Source: an uncultured beta proteobacterium
Lineage (GTDB): Bacteria > Pseudomonadota > Gammaproteobacteria > Burkholderiales > Burkholderiaceae_B
DNA: 64,000 bases
Direction of reading: 5' to 3'
NCBI GenBank assembly: GCA_903894155.1
Contig: CAITPF010000010.1
Span: 1 to 64,000 of the forward strand
Every line of letters begins with the position of its first letter. Within the stretch, counting starts at the first letter, position 1. Below, piece by piece: positions 30,028-37,542 of the stretch. The translations under genes were made by a program, and so were the position numbers. Below the pieces are notes generated by a model that was not told where the DNA came from, made no database searches, and worked only from the letters and a program-made list of their open reading frames with translations.

Positions 30028-30999
30028 TTACGCGCCTTCGCGCACCTGCCCCGGGCTCATTCCCATCTGCGCGCGGATTGTTTGGGCGAAATGCGCGCCA
30101 TCCTGGAAGCCGCACTCCAGGGCAATATCCGTCACGCGCAGATCCGTGTTGCGCAGCAGCCAGACCGCCCGTCGCAGGCGCAACCGCGCACGGTAACGGG
30201 CCGGGCTGATGCCGACGTCGCGCGCAAACCTCCGTTCGATCTGCCGGGCGCTGACGCCGAGCTGCTGGTAGGCCTGTGAGACCGGCCCGGGCGAGTTCAG
30301 CGATTGCTCGATGAGCAGCATCGCCTTGTGCACGAGGGGATCCCGGGATTGCCGGGTCAGCACTTCCTCCGGTTGCAGCGTGCGCGACGGCAGTGGCTGA
30401 TCCTCGAGCATGATGCGCAATGCCTTGACCGCCATCGGGCGCCCGATGGCGCGTTCGATCAGGTAGGCCGACAAGTGCACGACGCTCGTGCCGCCTGCGC
30501 AGGTCATGCGGTCACGGTCGACCACGAACATCTGGTTGGAGGTGACGCGACAGCGGGGAAACTCCGCCGTGAATTCGTCTCGGTGAAACCAGCTGACGCA
30601 CGTCAGGTAGCCGTCGAGCAACCCCGCGCGCGCAAGGATGAACGATCCGGTGCACAAGCCCGCGAGATCGATATTCTGGCGGGCCGCCGCCGTCAGGAAC
30701 CGGTAAATCGCGTCGGGGACTGGATCGGGTGCGCGCAGCAATCCGCCGACCACTGCCACGCAGTCGAAACGGGTGGGATCAACGAGTGCGCCCGTGGGGG
30801 CAACGCTGGCGCCACAGCTCGACATGACGGGGTCGCGCGTGGCGGCCAGGATTTCCCAGTCGCAGTGCACCTTGCGGCTGCGATCGCCCTCGTCGGCGGC
30901 CAGGCGCAGCGCATCGACGAACCCCGCGAACGCGGTCAGCGTGAAGTGGGGCGCCAGGATGATCCCGACGCGCAGTCTGGATTGCGGTTCGTCGGCCAC
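30028..30999 (-). CDS. GlxA family transcriptional regulator (DJ-1/PfpI-like plus AraC HTH)
   Basis: VGIILAPHFTLTAFAGFVDALRLAAD, LAGLCTGSFILARAGLLDG, QLGVSARQIERRFARDVGISPARYRARLRL. Confidence 0.92.
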   Translation of the reverse strand: MADEPQSRLRVGIILAPHFTLTAFAGFVDALRLAADEGDRSRKVHCDWEILAATRDPVMSSCGASVAPTGALVDPTRFDCVAVVGGLLRAPDPVPDAIYRFLTAAARQNIDLAGLCTGSFILARAGLLDGYLTCVSWFHRDEFTAEFPRCRVTSNQMFVVDRDRMTCAGGTSVVHLSAYLIERAIGRPMAVKALRIMLEDQPLPSRTLQPEEVLTRQSRDPLVHKAMLLIEQSLNSPGPVSQAYQQLGVSARQIERRFARDVGISPARYRARLRLRRAVWLLRNTDLRVTDIALECGFQDGAHFAQTIRAQMGMSPGQVREGA

Positions 31000-31013
31000 G
31001 GCGGCAGAGCGGT

Positions 31014-31985
31014 TCAGGCCTTCCAGACCTCGCCGTACAGACGCAGCCAGTTCGTGCCGATGATCTTTTCGATGCGCGAAGCCGACCAGCCGGCCGACTC
31101 CATCGCTGCGGTCAGGTTGGGGAACTCACCGATCGTGCGGATGCCTTCCGGGTTGAGGATGGTGCCGAACTCGGTCAGCTTGCGATAGCGGCCCTTGTCC
31201 ATCGTGATCCAGTCGAAGAAGCCCTTGTCATAGCCCTGGGTGAAGTCGGTGCCGATCCCCACGCTGTCTTCACCCACGAGGTTGATCACGTAGTCGAAGG
31301 CCTCTACGTAATCGTGCACCGTGGATTCGATGCCGCGGCGCAGGAAAGGAGGGAACATCGTCACGCCGACAAACCCGCCGTGTTCGACGATGAACTTCAG
31401 CTCGTCGTCGGATTTGTTGCGCGGGTGCTGCTTGAGCCCGGCCGGCAGCGTGTGCGAGTAGCAGACGGGCTTGGTCGACGCCAGGATCGTTTCCTTTGAC
31501 GTCAGCGGGCCGACGTGCGAGAGATCGACCAGGACGCCGACGCGGTTCATCTCGGCGACCAGTTCGTGGCCGTACCCGGAAAGGCCGCTGTCGCGCTCGT
31601 AGCAACCCGTGCCGACCAGGTTTTGCGTGTTGTAGCAGAGCTGCATGATGCGCACGCCCATGTCGGCAAACGCTTCGACGTGGCCCAGGTTGTCTTCGCA
31701 CGCGTAGGAATTCTGGAACCCGAGGATGATGCCTGTTTTGCCCTCGGCCTTGGCACGCCGTATGTCGGCCACGCCGCGCACCTGCAGGGCAAGATCCGCG
31801 TTCTCGCGGATGAGCTGCTTCATATTCACGATGTTGTCGACAGTGGCCGCGAATCCCTCCCAGATCGAGACGGTGCAGTTGGCGGCTGTCAGACCCCCGC
31901 GGTGCATGTCCTCGAGGATGGACTTGTCCCACTTGGAGATGATCAGGCCGTCGATGACAATGCTTTGCGAATGAATGCTGCTCAT
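31014..31985 (-). CDS. membrane dipeptidase (peptidase M19 family)
   Basis: IILGFQNSYACEDNLGHVEAFADMGVRIMQLCYNTQNLVGTG, VLVDLSHVGPLTSKE, VGIGTDFTQGY. Confidence 0.92.
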   Translation of the reverse strand: MSSIHSQSIVIDGLIISKWDKSILEDMHRGGLTAANCTVSIWEGFAATVDNIVNMKQLIRENADLALQVRGVADIRRAKAEGKTGIILGFQNSYACEDNLGHVEAFADMGVRIMQLCYNTQNLVGTGCYERDSGLSGYGHELVAEMNRVGVLVDLSHVGPLTSKETILASTKPVCYSHTLPAGLKQHPRNKSDDELKFIVEHGGFVGVTMFPPFLRRGIESTVHDYVEAFDYVINLVGEDSVGIGTDFTQGYDKGFFDWITMDKGRYRKLTEFGTILNPEGIRTIGEFPNLTAAMESAGWSASRIEKIIGTNWLRLYGEVWKA

Positions 31986-32000
31986 GGCTGGCTCCCTGTT

Positions 32001-33194
32001 TTAGTAGACATTCTTGAAATACACGCCGAAGATTGCTTTGTTGTAGCTGTAGAAACTGATGTTCGAGTTGTTGTTCTGCACAACATAACCGATCTCGGGC
32101 CGCAGGCCCATGATGTAGAAATCGCGCTTGGTCAGCGTGGCGGAATACACGACGCCGGAGTCGCTGCGGACCGAGCCCCAGATCGGGTCGACATCCCAGT
32201 AATTGCGCTGGATCACGGTTGCGCGCGCATTGAGTTGCAAGTTGGTCGAATCCTCGGCGACTTGCACGCCGAGCGACGCGTACATGCCATACGAGCTGTA
32301 GGCCGTGATCGCCGCCGTGGTGCGATCCGCGCCGATTTCGACGTTGGTCGACAGGTTGCGCATGATGCTGTAGTTGTAGCCAAGAGCGCCCTGGACCTGC
32401 GTGCCGTTGAGGTACATATAGTTCGGGAAGTCGAGCGCCGCCACCTTGGCGAACACCATAAACGAGTTCTGCTCCGGCTGATTGAACACCATGCGCGTCG
32501 ACACGTAAGGTGCGTCGTACAACAGGACGTTGTTATAAAACATGAATTCGTTGCCGACCCGGATATCCTTGTAATCGAAATCCTGCCAGCGCTTGATGAT
32601 GCTGGTGTCGAACGTCTGGCGGTTGAACATCATGGCGTCGGGAAAGGTGACTGTCGCCACGCTGGCCGATGCGAAGAGCCCGGAGCCGGGCTGGATTTCG
32701 CGCTCGGCTTCGGCCACGAAGGCCACGCCCGTCTGCACGTCGGTCGGCAGCGACGGCTGGTAGTAGAGCGTCTGACCGAAGATGTTGAACGCGCGCAGCG
32801 ACGTGATCTGGCCGGGGTTGGTGTCCTGATAGGCGCCGATGTAGATCTTGACCGTTTGGCGTTTCTGGATATCGCTCAGATACCACTCGATCTTGTCGCG
32901 CACCGTGATCGGGATCGGCTTTTGCAGGATGTCGATGAACTGGACTTTCGCTTCGGCTAGCCGGCCGGCGACGAAGAGGCTGCGCGCAAGCTCAAGCTGC
33001 ACCCGGACCGATTTGGTCTCGTTGAAGAGCTTCGTGAAGATGATGATGGCCTGGTTGATGTCGCGATCCATCATGATCACGCCGGCCTCGAAGCGCTTCT
33101 GAAACTCTTGCGGTGATTGCGCGTTTGTCGTGCCCCAATAAAAAATGGCTGCCAGGATCAGCAGCCATCGGGCGGGCGCCGCCAGGCTTGTCAC
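32001..33194 (-). CDS. Slam-like (surface lipoprotein assembly modifier, DUF560/T11SS) outer-membrane protein with TPR N-terminus
   Basis: GTG start overlapping the upstream stop (GTGA); signal peptide; TPR region ...LELARSLFVAGRLAEAKVQFIDILQKPIPITVRDKIEWYLSDIQKRQ; beta-barrel-like C-terminus ending aromatic. Confidence 0.72.
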   Translation of the reverse strand: MTSLAAPARWLLILAAIFYWGTTNAQSPQEFQKRFEAGVIMMDRDINQAIIIFTKLFNETKSVRVQLELARSLFVAGRLAEAKVQFIDILQKPIPITVRDKIEWYLSDIQKRQTVKIYIGAYQDTNPGQITSLRAFNIFGQTLYYQPSLPTDVQTGVAFVAEAEREIQPGSGLFASASVATVTFPDAMMFNRQTFDTSIIKRWQDFDYKDIRVGNEFMFYNNVLLYDAPYVSTRMVFNQPEQNSFMVFAKVAALDFPNYMYLNGTQVQGALGYNYSIMRNLSTNVEIGADRTTAAITAYSSYGMYASLGVQVAEDSTNLQLNARATVIQRNYWDVDPIWGSVRSDSGVVYSATLTKRDFYIMGLRPEIGYVVQNNNSNISFYSYNKAIFGVYFKNVY

Positions 33195-34138
33195 TGAGCC
33201 TTGCCGCCGAAGGCGCCTCTGAGAGACTCCACGCCATTGCCCCTGAGGCCGAATATGCCGCCGATTTCCGAGGCGTTCGGGCCGTAGAACTGACCGCCGG
33301 CCTGGCCCGTCAGATTGTTGTTGTTGGTCTGGGCCGCGCCCGCGAACTGCGTCCCGCTGATGGTCAGCAGACCGTTGGCGTTGAGTTGCGGCGCAGCGAC
33401 TGTCGAAGTGACGTTCTTGGCGACGGCCGAATTGGCGAGAACCGTGTTGCTGGTGCCCCACTGCACAGTCAGCGCGCCGAAATCGACGTTGGCTGTCATG
33501 TTGGCCGTCGCGAGGGCCGGGACGCCGATGGGGTTTACGTAGATGGCTGAGGCGGTGCCAGTAAAGGTCGCCTGGCCGGCGAGCGGCACGACGGTCGATG
33601 GGTTGCCGTATGAGATGCCGCCCTGAGTGCCACCGACGCCCAGGCCCGTGATCCAGACGCCGTAGGACTGATAGCTCCAGCCGTTGGCGATCGGATCAGC
33701 GAGCATCGCCGTGTTTCTGTTGTTGCTCGACGTTGCGCCGATAAAACCGGGCATTGCGCCCATGCCTGCGATGGTGTCGCCGTTGGACTTGTCGAAGGTG
33801 ACGTTAAAGCCCAGCGACGACTGCAACGTCAGCAGGGTCAGGTTTGCCGAGTTGTCGTAGACGCCGACAAAGTTGGCCCCGCCCGTGCTCAGGAAGCCGC
33901 TGCCAGAGATCTGAATGTTGCCGTCAGAGCCGGCCGCATAGGTGACCTGGTGCGATACACCGGTCGCGTTGATTGTTTGCCCCGGGGTGACCGCCTGCCA
34001 CGTGTTGAACGGCGTTGCGGCCGACGGCACGGAGTACGAGTTGGGGCTGCCGCCGCTGGTCGAGCACCCGGCGATGCCGACGAGCGCCGCGACACCGGCG
34101 ATAACGGGCAGGCGCGTCAGAAATTCAGACTTGTTCAT
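33191..34138 (-). CDS. TbpB-like surface lipoprotein (transferrin-binding-protein-like beta-barrel)
   Basis: Lipobox ALVGIAGC; C-terminal GGQFYGPNASEIGGIFGLRG...GAFGGK; start set to MNKSEF. Confidence 0.75.
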   Translation of the reverse strand: MNKSEFLTRLPVIAGVAALVGIAGCSTSGGSPNSYSVPSAATPFNTWQAVTPGQTINATGVSHQVTYAAGSDGNIQISGSGFLSTGGANFVGVYDNSANLTLLTLQSSLGFNVTFDKSNGDTIAGMGAMPGFIGATSSNNRNTAMLADPIANGWSYQSYGVWITGLGVGGTQGGISYGNPSTVVPLAGQATFTGTASAIYVNPIGVPALATANMTANVDFGALTVQWGTSNTVLANSAVAKNVTSTVAAPQLNANGLLTISGTQFAGAAQTNNNNLTGQAGGQFYGPNASEIGGIFGLRGNGVESLRGAFGGKAQ

Positions 34139-34220
34139 GAATTCAACAACCATTCGAGGGTAATTTTTAATAACAGTTGACCGCCCGGGGCAAAGCTCCC
34201 GACCAATCAGCGCAGGCCTC

Positions 34221-34240
34221 AGTATAAGGCGCACAGTATA
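34221..34240 (-). promoter_or_regulatory. duplicated -10-like element (CTTATACTG twice, 14-bp offset) upstream of the TbpB-like gene
   Basis: Plus strand CAGTATAAG at 34220-34228 and 34234-34242. Confidence 0.4.
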
Positions 34241-34344
34241 AGTCCTCTACGCCCCCTGCGTCAGGGGCAAGGCGGACAATCCGGATAGAACTACCGCATG
34301 CACCAGAACCGTGCGCCACCGCCGGACATGGGGTGGCGACGATG

Positions 34345-35610
34345 CTACCCCAGGGCTGCAACCGGCTCCGGCAGGGCAATATGGTGATGCTTGCTGAACT
34401 GGTAATCGTGGAAGATATGCTCTGCGCTCAGGGTCCGGTAGGTGCCGTCGGGCAGGGGCAACGTCGTGTCTTTGAGCCTGTAGGCGGTGTGCCCGCAGGT
34501 CCAGCAGTTGAAGTTGCTCATGTGCGTGCACAGGCAGGTCTTGTCCATGACGGCGATCTTCTGGCCCCGCGGTCGCAATTCCACCTCGCGGTTGTAGGCG
34601 ACGATGTATGAGCAGCTTCCCTTGCCGTCCAGCAGGTAGCCATAGGATTCGCAGCCCGGACGGATCCCGGCGCCAATGGCGGGCGAGCTTTTCAGCATGC
34701 GCATCGGGTATCCGGTGGGCGAGATCGTATTGACCTCGATGTCCTGCTCGCTGGCCTTGTAGTATTCCTGCTTGACGTCATCTGGCAAGCCACATTCGTC
34801 GGAGACGGTGAACCGGGTCGCCACCTGCACGGCGGCCGCGCCGTTCTCGAGAAACCCGACCGCATCGGTGCCCGTGAAGATCCCCCCTGCCGCGACGATC
34901 GGGATGTCGAGCAGCTCGGCCTTGAGGTAGCGAGCGACTTCGCCGACGATCGTGGTCAAGTCATACTTGGCCCAATCCATCCCGAAACCGAGGTGGCCGC
35001 CCGCGAGCGGGCCCTCGACGACGACGTAGTCCGGCAGCCGGTTCAGGCGCGCGTTTTTGCGCAGGAAGATTTGCAGTGCGCGCACCGACGACACGATGAT
35101 GCCCAGCTTGGCATCGCGAAAGCGCGGATGATCCTCAATCATGGCGAACGAGCCGAGGTGCAATCCCGCGCTGAGCGTGATGCCGTCGATGCCCGCGTCA
35201 AGCGCCGACGCCATCCGCACGCGCAGTGTCTCGCGCGGCGCGTTCATCGTGAGCTTTTCCATGCAGTTCACCAGGATCAGGCCGCCGCCCCGCTTGGCCT
35301 CCATGGTCGAGGCCACGTGCATGCGGGTGGCCTCCGCCAGCCGCCCCAGGTCGAACTGGACGATGGACTTATCCGTCTTGGGGATGTTGAGCTTGTAGAA
35401 CTTTGTCTTGTCCTTGACGTAGGACGTGTTGAACCGCTTGTCGGACACATCCTCGATCATGGCGTCGGAGATGTGTCCGATGCCGCCCAGCCGGGCCGCT
35501 TCGAGCGCAAGCTCGGCGGTCGAGATATTGACGCCCATCCCGCCGATCATGATCGGAACGAGTTCTTTATTACCCAGGCTTAGCCTGAAATCGTCGACGC
35601 ACTTCATCAA
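34345..35610 (-). CDS. nitronate monooxygenase family protein
   Basis: PIMIGGMGVNISTAELALEAARLGGIGHIS, VVEGPLAGGHLGF, VAAGGIFTGTDAVGFLENGAAAVQVATRF. Confidence 0.88.
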   Translation of the reverse strand: MMKCVDDFRLSLGNKELVPIMIGGMGVNISTAELALEAARLGGIGHISDAMIEDVSDKRFNTSYVKDKTKFYKLNIPKTDKSIVQFDLGRLAEATRMHVASTMEAKRGGGLILVNCMEKLTMNAPRETLRVRMASALDAGIDGITLSAGLHLGSFAMIEDHPRFRDAKLGIIVSSVRALQIFLRKNARLNRLPDYVVVEGPLAGGHLGFGMDWAKYDLTTIVGEVARYLKAELLDIPIVAAGGIFTGTDAVGFLENGAAAVQVATRFTVSDECGLPDDVKQEYYKASEQDIEVNTISPTGYPMRMLKSSPAIGAGIRPGCESYGYLLDGKGSCSYIVAYNREVELRPRGQKIAVMDKTCLCTHMSNFNCWTCGHTAYRLKDTTLPLPDGTYRTLSAEHIFHDYQFSKHHHIALPEPVAALG

Positions 35611-35846
35611 GAATCCTTCGCTATTTGTACCACGATGCGTCGCGCTGTCAGTTCCTGGGGACTGCTTTCCCGCAACCGCGACCGGTTCGGGGACTGGGAA
35701 TCGCGGAGCCCTGAAGACGGCCGCGAATGACGGGGCGTTTCATGTGAGACCCTGATTCGTCGGGGGATTTTACTTGTTTATTGGCTTCGCACGATTTTGC
35801 CCCGCCTGCGGGCAAGGGTTTGGCCTGATTTGAGGCAAATCTGCGC

Positions 35847-37409
35847 CTAATCCGCCTCGGGCACGTGGGGGAATCGCGCCCTGGCCTTCGTGGCGTGCTC
35901 CCCGTGCTGCAACCCCCCTCCGCGGACGTAGCGCTGGTCGTCGTTCGGGTAGACCTTCCAGTTCCAGGGCTCGGCCGATCCGCTGCGGCTTTCCACTTCC
36001 CGGATCAGCAGCCGTCGCTTTTGGCTTTCACGAACGGCAGCGTCGATGCGCGCCGGGTCATAGTCGCGGCCGGCGAGCTCCATCATCGTGGCGAGCGACT
36101 GTGCCGCTCCCGGGTCGCGCGCCAGGTCGTTCAATTCGTCGGGGTCGGCCGCCAGGTCAAAGAGCATGGGCTGGTGGCCGCCCGTGAGGATGAGCTTGAG
36201 CGATCCCTGCTTGACCATGCGCAGCGGCCCCGGCACGCCGCCCGCCGTGAAGTCGGAGACAGCCATATCCGGCCAATCCGGCGTGTCCGGCTCGGCGATC
36301 AGTGGCAGCAGGGAGCGACCGGCCAGCGGCTCTACGGCCTGGACGGGCTCGGGGGCCCCGGTGTTGCCCAGATCGAGCAGTGTCGGAAGCAGATCGACCA
36401 GCGAGACATTGCGCGCGACGCGGCCTGCCGCAAGCCGCCCCGGCCAGGAAACGACCATCGGCACGCGCACGGACCACTCGTACATCGACATCTTGAACCA
36501 CATGCCGCGCTCGCCCAGCATCTCGCCGTGATCCGAAGTGAAGACGATCGCCGTGTTGTCGTCCAGGCCGCTGGCGCGCAGCGTCGAGAGCAGGTCGCCG
36601 ATCTGCGCGTCGACCCACGTCACCATGCCGTAATAGGCCCGGCGCGCGTCGATCACCTTCGCCGTATCGACCGGCATGAGATTGCGGCGATGGTTGTAAT
36701 AGAGGCCGAGGCTTGCCGGATCGAGCCGATCCGGGGGCAAGCTTGCCACCCGCGGCAGGTCGATGTCCTCAGGGCGGTACATATCCCAGTATTCCTGCAG
36801 TGCGACGAAGGGCGGGTGCGGGTGTGTGTAGGAAACCGTCAGGAAGAAAGGTTTGTGATTGTCCCTGTCGCGCGCGCGGTTCCAGAGCCACTTCCTGGCC
36901 TCGAACTGGACTTCCTCGTCGTAGTCGACCTGCAGGTTGCGCAGGCTGGGGCCCGCTTCAAGCACAGGCCGCATGCTGACCCCCGCGGGGTTCGGGTCAG
37001 TCGGCGGCCGGCTCCAGTTCGCCGTCCAGCTGAAATCGGCAGGGTAGATATCGGTTGTGAGCCGCTCCTGGTAGCCGTGCAGCTGATCCGGCCCCACGAA
37101 ATGCATCTTGCCCGACAGCGCCGTGTCGTATCCGGCGGCGCGCAGGTAGTGCGCAATGGTCGGCAGCTCGGATTGCAGTTCGGCCCCGTTGTCCCAGGCG
37201 CCGATGTCGGGCGTGAGGCGACCCGTCAGGAGCGACGCACGCGCAGGCGCGCACAACGGCGAGTTCGTATAGGCGGAGTCGAAGACCGCGCCAGCTTGTG
37301 CGAGCCGGGTGATGTGCGGTGCGCGCACCACCTGGTGTCCGTGCATGGGCAGCACCTGTGGCGCAAGCTCGTCGACCATGATCAGCAAAATATTCGGAGC
37401 AGTTCTCAT
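35847..37409 (-). CDS. betC: choline-sulfatase-like sulfatase
   Basis: NILLIMVDELAPQVLPMHGH, LCAPARASLLTGRL (CxPxR), SGKMHFVGPDQLHGYQERLTTDIYPADF. Confidence 0.88.
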   Translation of the reverse strand: MRTAPNILLIMVDELAPQVLPMHGHQVVRAPHITRLAQAGAVFDSAYTNSPLCAPARASLLTGRLTPDIGAWDNGAELQSELPTIAHYLRAAGYDTALSGKMHFVGPDQLHGYQERLTTDIYPADFSWTANWSRPPTDPNPAGVSMRPVLEAGPSLRNLQVDYDEEVQFEARKWLWNRARDRDNHKPFFLTVSYTHPHPPFVALQEYWDMYRPEDIDLPRVASLPPDRLDPASLGLYYNHRRNLMPVDTAKVIDARRAYYGMVTWVDAQIGDLLSTLRASGLDDNTAIVFTSDHGEMLGERGMWFKMSMYEWSVRVPMVVSWPGRLAAGRVARNVSLVDLLPTLLDLGNTGAPEPVQAVEPLAGRSLLPLIAEPDTPDWPDMAVSDFTAGGVPGPLRMVKQGSLKLILTGGHQPMLFDLAADPDELNDLARDPGAAQSLATMMELAGRDYDPARIDAAVRESQKRRLLIREVESRSGSAEPWNWKVYPNDDQRYVRGGGLQHGEHATKARARFPHVPEAD

Positions 37410-37520
37410 GTCGGGTCGGTTCTCATGTCGGGTCTGTTTTCATCACGGGCCTGCTTTCATAACGGGTCTGCTCTCATGCCGGGCCGGTTCTCGTGTCGGT
37501 CCGGCTCGCGTGTCGGCGCA
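37402..37520. repeat. seven tandem degenerate copies of a 17-bp unit (GTTCTCATGTCGGGTCG)
   Basis: Copies at 37402, 37419, 37436, 37453, 37470, 37487 and 37504, each 17 bp; the first contains the betC start codon. Confidence 0.9.
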
Positions 37521-37542
37521 AGCGTCAGCGTGGTCTGGCGGC

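Noticed and set aside
32001-33461. 486-aa version of the Slam-like protein
   Set aside because: First 89 residues are antisense-free but out-of-frame translation of the lipoprotein gene; a GTG start at 33194 with GTGA overlap and signal peptide fits better.
37402-37520. Considered whether the 17-bp repeat array is a CRISPR array
   Set aside because: Units are contiguous with no unique spacers and degenerate; no cas genes in window.
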